Positions 50,172 through 58,283 of a stretch of 64,000 nt of DNA are shown in pieces. Position 1 is the stretch's first letter. Every line of letters begins with the position of its first letter. The position numbers and the translations under genes were made by a program. Under the pieces are notes generated by a model that was given only the letters and a program-made list of their open reading frames with translations, was not told the origin of the DNA and did not search any database. Source of the DNA: Nostoc sp. NMS2 (GTDB taxonomy: Bacteria > Cyanobacteriota > Cyanobacteriia > Cyanobacteriales > Nostocaceae); contig NZ_JABXKH010000043.1 of the NCBI RefSeq assembly GCF_017115105.1, forward strand, positions 1 through 64,000, written 5' to 3'.

Positions 50172-51080
50172 ATGAAACTACAAGATTTCTTAGGAAAAGA
50201 TGAGAAATGGTCATTTGATGCGATCGCATCTGACGCAGAATTGTCTCGTCAAATTCAGATACTGTTAATCGGCTTAGGTTTGCTAGAATCTCCAGCCGAT
50301 GGGATATTTGGCCCTGTTTCTGTGATATCTATCAAAAAATTTCAAGAATTAGCAAAGACTGGAGAGAGTGGCTTTTTAGGAGCAGTCACAGCCAAGGAAC
50401 TGATTGAAACCAAAATAGACGATCTTCCTAAACCCCCTTTAAAACTAGGCAATGACATCGCTAGTAAGATTGTCAAATATATGGTATCCAAAGGTTATCA
50501 GGTATTTACCAATCCCAAAGAATACAACATTGTTTATATAGAGGGGATGAATGGAGACTGGACTCTCAACAGTGATACACCCAATCAATTTAACGATCGC
50601 CGGATTGTGATTGAAGTCGTAAATGGTGTTCCTAAAATCGTAGACCACTGGGAAGCAACTACAGAACCAGGAAAGTATTACACTTATAATCCGATGAATC
50701 CCAAAGGAGCTGCTAGGATTCAATTTGGACAATACAAAGCTTGGGCTGTTGGTACTCACGGCACAGCAGAACCTCACGAAGCATTAGTGCAAGTTGGAGA
50801 TATCACTGTTTGTAGAGATTTCAACCAAGATTTTAAACGGACTGGCGACAAACTTGATACAGGTGATGATTTTTATGTGAATCAACACTACGGCTTTGAT
50901 TTTCCCCAGAATGATATTCGCCTTGCCAGCGCAGGTTGTCTAGTGGGACGTACCCGTGAAGGACATAGAGAGTTTATGGCGATTGTTAAACAAGACCGCC
51001 GTTATGTCGCTAATCGCAAATATACTTTTTACACTAGTGTGATTGCTGGCGATGATTTACTAAAAACGTTTCCAGGATGA
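50172..51080 (+). CDS. Peptidoglycan-binding protein with SAGC catalytic-like motif
   Basis: This 302-residue protein has an N-terminal PGBD-type domain (about 25-80, LGLLESPADGIFGPVSVISI and KKFQELAKTGESGFLG). A C-terminal region follows with FNDRRIVIEVVNGVPKIVDH, RIQFGQYKAWAVGTHG near 185, and HYGFDFPQNDIRLASAGCLV near 240-260. The last block has a His and SAGC arranged like the HxxD/SHGC pattern of L,D-transpeptidases or similar Cys hydrolases. No signal peptide is seen, which is odd for a cell-wall enzyme. Function inferred only. Confidence 0.72.
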   Translation: MKLQDFLGKDEKWSFDAIASDAELSRQIQILLIGLGLLESPADGIFGPVSVISIKKFQELAKTGESGFLGAVTAKELIETKIDDLPKPPLKLGNDIASKIVKYMVSKGYQVFTNPKEYNIVYIEGMNGDWTLNSDTPNQFNDRRIVIEVVNGVPKIVDHWEATTEPGKYYTYNPMNPKGAARIQFGQYKAWAVGTHGTAEPHEALVQVGDITVCRDFNQDFKRTGDKLDTGDDFYVNQHYGFDFPQNDIRLASAGCLVGRTREGHREFMAIVKQDRRYVANRKYTFYTSVIAGDDLLKTFPG

Positions 51081-51114
51081 GGTAGGATAGCACAGATGTG
51101 CTACCATACTTTGT

Positions 51115-51696
51115 CTAACTTTGCTCTTGTGGTTGCCCTATCTGTGCCGTCAGCTTCTCTTTATCTTGCCTGCGTTTTTTGGCGTAAAGTTGAATAGTGA
51201 CTGCCATCAAAATAATCATGGCAAAAATAGCCCAAGCAGCGATATCTGTAGGTAGATTATTCTTAAATACAGCCAGCAGAACGATCGCTACTAACATAAC
51301 TGTAGGTGCTTCATTTAAAGCACGTAATTGCTGACTATTCCAGCCACATTCATCTACTGCTAACTTCTTCATCAGCCGAGCGCAGTAATGATGATAGCCA
51401 ATTAAAATAGCAACAAACAGCAGTTTTATATGTAACCAGCCCTCTTTTAAAATATCCGGTTCAGTGGTTAATAAACCGATAGCCATTGCGATCGTCACGT
51501 ACATTCCTGGATTCGTGATGATATAGTAGAGACGCTTTTCCATAATTTGATATTGATTTTTCAATATCGTTCGCGCTGGTTCAGGTTCAAGGTTCGCTTC
51601 CACGTGATAGATAAAAAGGCGTACTAGGTAGAACAAACCGGCGAACCAAACTACAAATCCGACTATATGGAATGCTTTAAACCATGAATAAGCCAT
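51115..51696 (-). CDS. hemJ: Protoporphyrinogen oxidase HemJ
   Basis: This 193-residue membrane protein of the HemJ (UPF0093) family oxidises protoporphyrinogen IX to protoporphyrin IX for haem and chlorophyll synthesis. It has four membrane segments. Conserved residues are in YSWFKAFHIVGFVVWFAGLF (haem-binding His10), KNQYQIMEKRLYYIITNPGM, LKEGWLHIKLLFVAILIGYH and NEAPTVMLVAIVLLAVFK. Length and layout are normal. It converges with the SAGC protein gene, 34 bp apart. Confidence 0.92.
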   Translation of the reverse strand: MAYSWFKAFHIVGFVVWFAGLFYLVRLFIYHVEANLEPEPARTILKNQYQIMEKRLYYIITNPGMYVTIAMAIGLLTTEPDILKEGWLHIKLLFVAILIGYHHYCARLMKKLAVDECGWNSQQLRALNEAPTVMLVAIVLLAVFKNNLPTDIAAWAIFAMIILMAVTIQLYAKKRRQDKEKLTAQIGQPQEQS

Positions 51697-52090
51697 GAAT
51701 ACTCATCTCCTTTACTTGTGGTTGTGAGCCATTTTTATCTAACAGAATTCAATACTGTGTAGGTTTTGAGTCGATCCCCCCAACCCCCCTTAAAAAGGGG
51801 GGCTAAGAATGTCTTAATTTTCCCCCTTTTTAAGGGGGATCTCGAATGACTATGCACCAAAACCTACGCAGTATTGGAACAGAATTCAGGAGTCAGGACG
51901 GGCTAAACCCCAGCTATCCGCTAACAGAATTCAGAATACTCCAATCGTGAAAGGATGGAGTTTTAATAATAAAGAATATTTGAATTTTGCCACTTAATCT
52001 TTCATTTCGTGGTATTTGAAATCCTCCAGTAATTGATTCTGAATTCTGACATTCATTTTTATAATATCGATTTTTGCCAAAGGTATATTG
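51697..52090. repeat. 394-bp gap with CCCCCTT inverted repeats and AGAATTC repeats
   Basis: CCCCCCAACCCCCCTTAAAA (51777 on) faces CCCTTTTTAAGGGGGATC (51823-51841), with an internal AAAAGGGGGGCTAAG. This is the central part of the MITE-like element at 56.1 and 61.0 kb. Further on, ACAGAATTCAGGAGTCAGGA and AACAGAATTCAGAATACTCC repeat one another and match 55776-55820. Confidence 0.7.
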
Positions 52091-52942
52091 TCAATGAGCA
52101 TCTTTACGACGCACAAAGGGTAAAAGGTCTTCCAAAATCACCTCGTGGTAATGTTCTTGCGGATAATGTCCAACGTTATTAAGTTTTATTAATTCGGTAT
52201 TTGGTGCTGAATCTGTAAAATTTTGGGCAATGTCTACAGATAACCAAGGGTCAATCATCCCCCATTGAATTAGAATTGGCTGTTGCCATTCTTTAAAACC
52301 AGATTCAATTTCTGTCATTGCTGAATCAAGCTGTAAATTGCGAATACTTGATAACAGACTCCGCCCAGATGAAGAACTTTTCAAAAATGGTTTTCGGTAA
52401 ATATCTAATTCATTATCTCCTATGCGATAACGGCTACCACCTTCTAGCGTTCGGTCAACTAACAAGGGGTCTTGAGTCATTACTTCACCTACCAAAGGTA
52501 AACCCATTTGTTTAATTTTCCAGGGTAATTTGGCAGCAGTTGATATTGGTGTATTTAAAATAGCTAAATTGGCAATTTGTTCTGGATGACGCAAAGCATA
52601 TTGTAGTCCTACAGAACCTAAAAAGCCTTGGACAACTAAAGAAAAATGGTCAAGTTCTAGAGCTTTGACAAATCCTTCTAAAGCTGTGATAAAAGCATCG
52701 GGAGTATAAGCAAAATCTCGTTTTTCTGGTTTTGCAGAAAATCCGTAACCAATCCAATCTGGTGCGATCGCTCTTGTACCTTGATTCGCTAGAGCAGGTA
52801 TAATGTTACGCCAGCTATAACTTTGTGAAACCAAGCCATGTAGCAACAACACAGGCGCTAAGTCAGTTCTGCCGATTGGTAAAGATTCTCGATAAAACCA
52901 TTCCAGTGAATCTACATTGATTTTATGTTCTGTTATTGACAC
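52091..52942 (-). CDS. Alpha/beta-hydrolase-fold protein lacking the nucleophile
   Basis: This 283-residue protein has an alpha/beta-hydrolase fold: oxyanion VLLLHGLVSQSYSWRNIIPA near 32-51, core APDWIGYGFSAKP near 59, catalytic Asp in WGMIDPWLSVDIAQ near 227 and catalytic His in LNNVGHYPQEHYHE near 257. At the nucleophile elbow it reads VVQGFLGSVGLQYALRHPEQ near 101. The usual Ser or Asp (as in VVHDWGG) is Gly, so ordinary hydrolase catalysis is unlikely. As I recall this is shared by a cyanobacterial/plant subgroup; if so it is a conserved pseudo-enzyme. Confidence 0.85.
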   Translation of the reverse strand: MSITEHKINVDSLEWFYRESLPIGRTDLAPVLLLHGLVSQSYSWRNIIPALANQGTRAIAPDWIGYGFSAKPEKRDFAYTPDAFITALEGFVKALELDHFSLVVQGFLGSVGLQYALRHPEQIANLAILNTPISTAAKLPWKIKQMGLPLVGEVMTQDPLLVDRTLEGGSRYRIGDNELDIYRKPFLKSSSSGRSLLSSIRNLQLDSAMTEIESGFKEWQQPILIQWGMIDPWLSVDIAQNFTDSAPNTELIKLNNVGHYPQEHYHEVILEDLLPFVRRKDAH

Positions 52943-53146
52943 GCTATATTCCTAATATTGGGCATTGGGCACTTGTACTGAGCGAAGTCGAAGTATTGGG
53001 AATTGGGCATTGAAAAGAGGCAGAGGGGCGGGGGGCAGGGGGAAAACTCTTCTCCCTTGCTCCCTGCTCCCCATCTCCCTTATCCTCCCCTGCTCCCCCT
53101 GCCTCCCCTGCTCCCTCATCCCCTTCATCTCCCCACTCCCCATTCC
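52943..53146. repeat. Dispersed repeat and heptamer/pyrimidine tracts
   Basis: The 29-bp repeat is present inverted at 52970-52998 (ACTTGTACTGAGCGAAGTCG), followed by TTGGGAATTGGGCATTG heptamers. A long pyrimidine tract (CTCCCTGCTCCCCATCTCCC style) runs to the next gene. No gene is seen. Confidence 0.85.
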
Positions 53147-54241
53147 CTAAGAAATAATCATCTCACGAATCGCATAAGCTGTAGCGGGTGCTAGTAAAAC
53201 GCCGTTGCGATAATGTCCGGTAGCTAGGAGGATGTTACTAAACCCTGGCAACTTACCAATCACTGGGGCAGGACGACCTTCAGGACGGGGACGTAAACCC
53301 GACCAAGTGCGGATAATTTTTGCTGTGGCTAATTCTGGGCAAAATGCGATCGCTTGTTCTTTAACAGATTCCAGCAGTTCTTGGTTTGGCGGTATCTCAT
53401 TTCCATTGCTGGGAAATTCCACTGTTGCCCCTACCCAATAATCTCCGCCGCCTATAGGAACAATATGGACATCGTTACCCGTTATCGCTGGCTGGAAGTC
53501 GGGATTGCCTAATGGATGCCCTACACGCATTTGCAATGCTTGCCCTAGTACAGGGCGGATGTCAATTATCTGATTTAATTTTGCAGTCAGTGGTGTTGAA
53601 CCTAGTCCTGCTGCAATTACAAACCAATCTGCGGCTATTTTTCCTTCTGTAGTCTCAAGCTGATTGCAAAATTGGGGAGAAGATTCAGATGGTGAGGTTT
53701 GGGCATCCAAAACAGTCACGCCAAATTTGAAAGTTACACCGTTTTGCTGGGCAGCCTCAACTAAAGCTAATGTGAGAGCAGTTGGATCGAGTTGACGATC
53801 TTGGGGAGAATAGACAGCGCCAGTAATTTTTTCGCAATCCACTTGAGGACAGATATTCTGGAGTTTAGCCGTGTCCCATATTTCTAAATGCCAGCCTTGA
53901 GAGTGGCGAATTTCTACAAGTTTTTCCCATGCTGCTAAATTCTCCTCTTCCAAACCCAGACTGAGAATTCCCTGGCGGTTAAAAGGGATTTTGCGACCTG
54001 TTAAAGCTTCTAATTCAGGAATCAAAGTTTCATAGCGTTGGATGCTAATTTGTCGCATCTGCCAAGCTTTGCCCTTAATTTTATGGCTGATTGCGCCCAT
54101 CAAAACGCCAAGTGCAGCGCCCGTGGAAGCTTGTGCTGGTGGTTGGCGATCGCAAACTGTGATTTTTAGCCCTTTTACTTGACTCAGTTCATAAGCGATC
54201 GTAGCCCCAACTACACCACAACCGATAATGACTACATTCAT
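53147..54241 (-). CDS. FAD-dependent oxidoreductase, glycine-oxidase (ThiO)-like
   Basis: This 364-residue DAO-family flavoenzyme has the dinucleotide-binding fold VVIIGCGVVGATIAYELSQV (3-22) and KITVCDRQPPAQASTGAALG near 32. The middle shows SLGLEEENLAAWEKLVEIRH and DRQLDPTALTLALVEAAQQN near 157. The C-terminal signature is RTWSGLRPRPEGRPAPVIGK with NILLATGHYRNGVLLAPATA near 325-355. Substrates are probably small amino acids; in cyanobacteria ThiO supplies the thiazole precursor for thiamin, but no thiG is here. Confidence 0.85.
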   Translation of the reverse strand: MNVVIIGCGVVGATIAYELSQVKGLKITVCDRQPPAQASTGAALGVLMGAISHKIKGKAWQMRQISIQRYETLIPELEALTGRKIPFNRQGILSLGLEEENLAAWEKLVEIRHSQGWHLEIWDTAKLQNICPQVDCEKITGAVYSPQDRQLDPTALTLALVEAAQQNGVTFKFGVTVLDAQTSPSESSPQFCNQLETTEGKIAADWFVIAAGLGSTPLTAKLNQIIDIRPVLGQALQMRVGHPLGNPDFQPAITGNDVHIVPIGGGDYWVGATVEFPSNGNEIPPNQELLESVKEQAIAFCPELATAKIIRTWSGLRPRPEGRPAPVIGKLPGFSNILLATGHYRNGVLLAPATAYAIREMIIS

Positions 54242-54375
54242 GACATGTAATTGAAGTGAGAAGTTAGGAGTTAGGAGTTAAAAACTTAAAATTCCTAACT
54301 CCTGTACAGACACAGATTTTTCGCGTCTCTAACTCCTAACTCTTGTACAGACGCGATTCATCGCGTCTCTAATTA
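54242..54375. repeat. Two AGACGCGAT-type palindromes
   Basis: Tandem related units occur: AACTCCTGTACAGACACAGA then TTTTTCGCGTCTCTAACTCC, followed by ACTCTTGTACAGACGCGATT with CATCGCGTCTCTAATTATTA. The second has stem GACGCGATtcATCGCGTC. Same family as 17517, 35239 and 62457. Confidence 0.85.
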
Positions 54376-54831
54376 TTAACCCTCTTCTTTTTTAGGAAGC
54401 AGATCGAGGAATTTGTCAAGGTCTGTGAAAGCAGCTTTAGATTGACTCAAGGCAACTAGAGGATTGCTAGCACTCGTCGCTTTATCAAGTTTAACCAGGT
54501 CGTTAAACAAATCTCGCGTTATTTGGCGGGCTGCGGATTGGTCTTTGGGTAGAAGGTTAGGAGTGACATAAGTCAAGTTCAGCCTTGCTTCTGTTATGGG
54601 CCCGTGTATAAAGTTACGCACATTGATCCAATCACCTTTTTGGATCAGGGTTTTCAACTCATCTGAGCGATCGCGCACAGCCTGAATTTCAGGAACATAA
54701 GCCTGAATTCTTTCAAGTTGAGTTGCTGTGTAAGTTGGAGGTACTACCGCAACACTAGGGCCGCCACAACTCATGAGGAATGTGGCCAATAATACTAAAA
54801 CAAATGAAAAAATCGAGCGTTGACGCGCCAT
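54376..54831 (-). CDS. psbQ: Photosystem II lipoprotein PsbQ (CyanoQ)
   Basis: This 151-residue lipoprotein starts at the ATG at 54831. Its leader SIFSFVLVLLATFLMSCGG carries a lipobox (LMSC), so the Cys near 23 is lipidated on the lumenal side of the thylakoid. The mature helical bundle has YTATQLERIQAYVPEIQAVR, LIQKGDWINVRNFIHGPITE near 73-92 and a C-terminal AFTDLDKFLDLLP. CyanoQ helps stabilise the oxygen-evolving complex. Gene is monocistronic here. Confidence 0.92.
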   Translation of the reverse strand: MARQRSIFSFVLVLLATFLMSCGGPSVAVVPPTYTATQLERIQAYVPEIQAVRDRSDELKTLIQKGDWINVRNFIHGPITEARLNLTYVTPNLLPKDQSAARQITRDLFNDLVKLDKATSASNPLVALSQSKAAFTDLDKFLDLLPKKEEG

Positions 54832-55196
54832 GACAATGAACTTAATTGCTTTTTGTTTACCGATTAACAGTGTCATTTTAGATCGTCGCTAGCGCAATTT
54901 ATCGTTCTTGTCTGCCAAGGATTTTGCAGACAATCCTGATATTTTTTATAAAGGGCAGAGTTTCATCTGCTTTTGAGGAGTTTTTAAGTACAATTACTTA
55001 ATAGGTGTTAGACAGTCCCAACGAGAGGCTATTTTTCAGATTTGTTAGTAACGAGAATTGTTAGGGAAGTCTGATTTAGAGTTGCTAAATCTCAAAGGTC
55101 TTGATAAGCTGAAACACCAATATATATAAGCCTTCTGGCGGTTTTTCTATCTTCACATCCCCGAAGATGCCGACGCAATTATAGGAGTGTTTTTTA
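54832..55196. other. 365-bp divergent region between psbQ and the next gene
   Basis: This holds the psbQ promoter on the minus side and the 142-residue gene's on the plus side. No gene, palindrome or repeat family was recognised. Its AT-rich parts may contain promoters, but none has consensus-quality boxes. Confidence 0.45.
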
Positions 55197-55625
55197 GTGA
55201 ATGCAGCTGAACAGGCAACGAACTTTGAACTCGCCAGCAACATTGCTACGGTGGTTAATTTGTTCAAATTCGAGTTTCCTGATGCCAAATCTGATCTTAA
55301 ACCCTGGAAAAATGACCCGGAAACCAGGGAGTTAGTCGATCCAGATTCTATAGATATTGGCTTTCACTTTCCTGGTATCAGCAAATCTTGGCGAAGCCGC
55401 AGTATTTTAATTCAAATCCGATTTTATCAAGATCCCATCAATAATTCCCGCCGGGCGATCGGCGTGGAGGTAGCTGGATTCGATCATCGCGGCGAAGCGT
55501 GGCGACTTTCTACGGTAGAAAACTGGAGTGTTGTCGGCGCATCTTCGCCTTCTGGTGAAATCGAGGATAAGCTCAAACAAATTTGTAGACAGATTTTAGA
55601 AGTTTTTAATAAACCAAGTGATTAA
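55197..55625 (+). CDS. Conserved hypothetical protein (142 residues)
   Basis: This soluble 142-residue protein begins with a GTG codon, reading MNAAEQATNFELASNIATVV. It has FKFEFPDAKSDLKPWKNDPE near 24, DSIDIGFHFPGISKSWRSRS near 50, ILIQIRFYQDPINNSRRAIG near 70, and VEVAGFDHRGEAWRLSTVEN with WSVVGASSPSGE. It looks like a single alpha/beta domain with a C-terminal helix. I regard it as a conserved cyanobacterial protein of unknown function. No operon partners. Confidence 0.75.
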   Translation: MNAAEQATNFELASNIATVVNLFKFEFPDAKSDLKPWKNDPETRELVDPDSIDIGFHFPGISKSWRSRSILIQIRFYQDPINNSRRAIGVEVAGFDHRGEAWRLSTVENWSVVGASSPSGEIEDKLKQICRQILEVFNKPSD

Positions 55626-55684
55626 AGGGGACAGGAGAAAACCTCTCAAAATATTTTTATTTCTCTACTTAATGAGCTTCTAAA

Positions 55685-55747
55685 CTCCGTCAACGAGTAT
55701 TTTAGCTCCGTTAACGAGTCTTTGAACTCCGTTAACGAGCCTCACTA
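55685..55747. repeat. 21-bp array 5, three units
   Basis: CTCCGTCAACGAGTATTTTA-type units start at 55685, 55706 and 55727, each 21 bp; a degenerate unit precedes them. The key element CTCCGTTAACGAG recurs exactly in units 2 and 3. The unit is different in sequence but same in length as the other four arrays. Confidence 0.85.
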
Positions 55748-56085
55748 CTTCAGATTATTCATCCGCCAGTAGTACAGAATTCAGAATTAATTCTGACTCC
55801 TGACTCCTGAATTCTGTTAGATAAAATAGTAAATAAACCTCATCTAAGTTGAGAACCGTAGTTTTTGCCCTCACCCTAAATCCCTCTCCCATATCTGGGA
55901 GAGGGACTTTGAAATTCTAGCTCCCCTGTTTTTGTAAGCTAATCAAATGAATTTGCTTTGTAGCAGAGTAAATAGATAATACTTACTCAACTGAGAAAAA
56001 GATTATTTTAGGAAATCTCTTTTTAAAATTTTAGCAAAAATGTACGGGACACTAAATATTATCATGTCACGTTTCCTGATTTAAC

Positions 56086-56353
56086 AGGATGTTTTAAAAG
56101 TTCTTTGGTCGGTAGCAAAACGTTTTAGATCCCCCTAAATCCATGCCACCTGCTCATGGGGGAAACCACGCCAGATGCTCCACTACAGCGCTTCGCGCAT
56201 CCTGCGGCGGGGGAGACCCCAAGACCGCACTGGCTCCCCAAGACCGCAGTTGCTCCCCGATAAATTGGGGGACTTTGATTCTTCCCCCTTTTGAAGGGCT
56301 AGGGGGGATCTAGAAGTGCTTAAATTTATAGCCGACCACTTTTAAAACATCCT
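56086..56353. mobile_element. MITE-like element, copy 1 (268 bp)
   Basis: Terminal inverted repeats AGGATGTTTTAAAAGT at 56086-56101 and 56338-56353 are exact. The inner 30 bp of the two ends (GGTCGGTAGCAAAACGTTTT and TTAAGCACTTCTAGATCC on the other strand) are alike. The interior holds GATCCCCCTAAATCC, CCAGATGCTCCACTACAGCG and TCTTCCCCCTTTTGAAGGGC. No coding capacity. A second copy in opposite orientation lies at 61028-61233. Confidence 0.85.
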
Positions 56354-56379
56354 CTAAAGCGGATGCAAACTCATATCAA

Positions 56380-56408
56380 ATCCCCGACTTCTTGAAGAAG
56401 TCGGGGAT
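56380..56408. repeat. Perfect palindrome CCCCGACTTCTT type
   Basis: ATCCCCGACTTCTT and AAGAAGTCGGGGAT form a 14-bp stem with a one-base centre. It is the perfect version of the palindrome at 42631. It may terminate transcription of the catalase gene, whose stop is at 56494. Confidence 0.85.
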
Positions 56409-56493
56409 CTAAATCTAGCTTAAATACGTAACCCACCATCCAGGTTTTCGGTGCGTTAGCCTACGTCATAACAAACCCTGCGAAACTACAAGG

Positions 56494-57987
56494 CTACCAG
56501 CTACCTACAGGTTGAGCAGTAGCACCCAGCATTGAGGGATCGATTGAAATGCCCAATCCTTCAGCTACACGACGACCATAAGAAACATCTGCCCGGAAGA
56601 AGTGGCAAAGTTGACGCATTTGGATGTCCTGCCTTGCTTGAGAGAGACTACCGACGATATTATGAGCAAGACGCTCTTGCTGTTCAGGAGTTAGTAACCG
56701 ATACAGATCGCCAGCTTGGGTATAATCATCGTTTCCTTCACGATGACTGTAACGATCGACTGTGACATCGCCCAAATGACTAGGTGGTTCTGCATAAGCT
56801 GGATTTTCTTTAGGCGTACCCTCAGCACTATTCGGTTCATAGTTAGGAACGCTACCGCCGTTGTTCCCCGATGCCATAAAGCCATCTCGCTGATAATGCA
56901 TCACTGGACATTTGGGCTGGTTAACAGGCAGTTGCTGATAGTTACCACCCAAGCGATACCGTTGAGCATCTGGGTAAGAAAAGAGGCGAGCTTGAAGCAT
57001 TTTGTCTGGAGAGAAACTAACGCCAGGAACCACTGCACTAGGGCTAAAGGCGGCTTGCTCTACTTCGGCAAAATAATTCTCAGGGTTCCGATTTAGCTCT
57101 AATATCCCGACTTCAATTAAAGGATATTCTGAATGTTTCCAAACTTTCGTCAAGTCAAAGGGGTTATCTGGATGTTTTGCTGCTTGCTCTTCTGTCATCA
57201 CTTGAATACACATCCGCCATTTGGGATAATCTTTTTTAGCGATCTCTTCAAACAGATCGTGAGTCGCATGATCGGGATCTTCGCCCTTAATTTTGGCTGA
57301 TTCTTCCTCTGTCAAGGTTTGATGCTCTTGCAGATTCTTAAAGTGAAATTTACACCAAACGCGATCGCCTTCAGCATTAATTAAACTGAAGGTGTGGCTA
57401 CCAAAACCATCCATGTGTCGATAGTCTTTCGGAATTCCCCGATCTGAAAACAGAATCGTCACCTGGTGAAGCGATTCTGGACTGAGTGACCAAAAATCCC
57501 ACTTCGCATTCTGGTCTTTGCAATTGGTTTGAGGATTGCGCTTTTGGGTATGGATGAAATCAGGAAACTTGAGTGGGTCGCGGATGAAGAAAACAGGGGT
57601 ATTGTTGCCGACAATATCCCAGTTCCCCTCTTCGGTATAAAACTTGATGGCAAAGCCTCTAGGGTCACGTTCGGCATCTGCTGAACCTTTTTCTCCTCCG
57701 ACGGTAGAAAGGCGCAGGAGGACTTCTGTTTTTTTACCAATCTCAGAAAAAAGTTTGGCTTTAGTGTAGCGGCTGATGTCATTGGTAACAGTAAAAGTAC
57801 CATGAGCAGCCGCACCTTTGGCATGGACAACGCGCTCAGGAATACGTTCTCTGTTGAAATGAGCCAGCTTTTCTATAAGGTGGAAATCCTGGATTAATAC
57901 AGGGCCACGCGATCCAGCCGTGAGTGAGTTCTGGTTATCGGCAACAGGAATACCGTCAGCAGTTGTCAAGTTTTGGGGTTCAGTCAT
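56494..57987 (-). CDS. Monofunctional haem catalase (small-subunit type)
   Basis: This 497-residue catalase degrades H2O2. Catalytic His in [20 protein letters not shown] near 50-70, catalytic Asn in [20 protein letters not shown] near 130, and the proximal-Tyr signature [20 protein letters not shown] near 340 are intact. Length and the HKDF-type C-terminus match the clade 3 small-subunit group. Its start ATG is in normal context. A smaller catalase-like protein is encoded at 16.4 kb, so the organism carries two members. Confidence 0.95.
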   Translation of the reverse strand: MTEPQNLTTADGIPVADNQNSLTAGSRGPVLIQDFHLIEKLAHFNRERIPERVVHAKGAAAHGTFTVTNDISRYTKAKLFSEIGKKTEVLLRLSTVGGEKGSADAERDPRGFAIKFYTEEGNWDIVGNNTPVFFIRDPLKFPDFIHTQKRNPQTNCKDQNAKWDFWSLSPESLHQVTILFSDRGIPKDYRHMDGFGSHTFSLINAEGDRVWCKFHFKNLQEHQTLTEEESAKIKGEDPDHATHDLFEEIAKKDYPKWRMCIQVMTEEQAAKHPDNPFDLTKVWKHSEYPLIEVGILELNRNPENYFAEVEQAAFSPSAVVPGVSFSPDKMLQARLFSYPDAQRYRLGGNYQQLPVNQPKCPVMHYQRDGFMASGNNGGSVPNYEPNSAEGTPKENPAYAEPPSHLGDVTVDRYSHREGNDDYTQAGDLYRLLTPEQQERLAHNIVGSLSQARQDIQMRQLCHFFRADVSYGRRVAEGLGISIDPSMLGATAQPVGSW

Positions 57988-58164
57988 GGGTAAAGAAGCT
58001 CTCCATTAAGTTACTCAGATTGCCCACAGTAGATTTTAGTCAGTAGATAGACGGATGCCCACTGATAGAGCAAACTAATTCATAGTCATAACGAGTTTGT
58101 ATATAAATCATACTCGATGTGACTATGAATTACAACCAATTTTTTTGTATTTTGCAGAACTTAC

Positions 58165-58277
58165 GCCAAAAATAGCCCATCGCTTTAAGGGCAGGGGGGT
58201 AGGGAGCAGGGGGCAGGGGGAGGGAAAATCGCAGTGCAGTACAGAAATTGGATAATTGATTTTTTGGAGATGTCTAA
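58165..58277. repeat. About 95-bp dispersed repeat, copy 2
   Basis: This matches 8812-8907 closely (CCCATCGCTTTAAGGGCAGG, AGTACAGAAATTGGATAATT, ATTTTTTGGAG) but has an extra G-rich piece (TAGGGAGCAGGGGGCAGGGG) at 58201-58220. It lies just beyond the eboF stop. Confidence 0.85.
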
Positions 58278-58283
58278 TGGCTT

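Noticed and set aside
52943-53146. A coding gene in the pyrimidine-rich tract (61-63 codon frames on both strands)
   Set aside because: These are low-complexity Pro/Leu or Gly/Arg frames produced by heptamer and polypyrimidine DNA.
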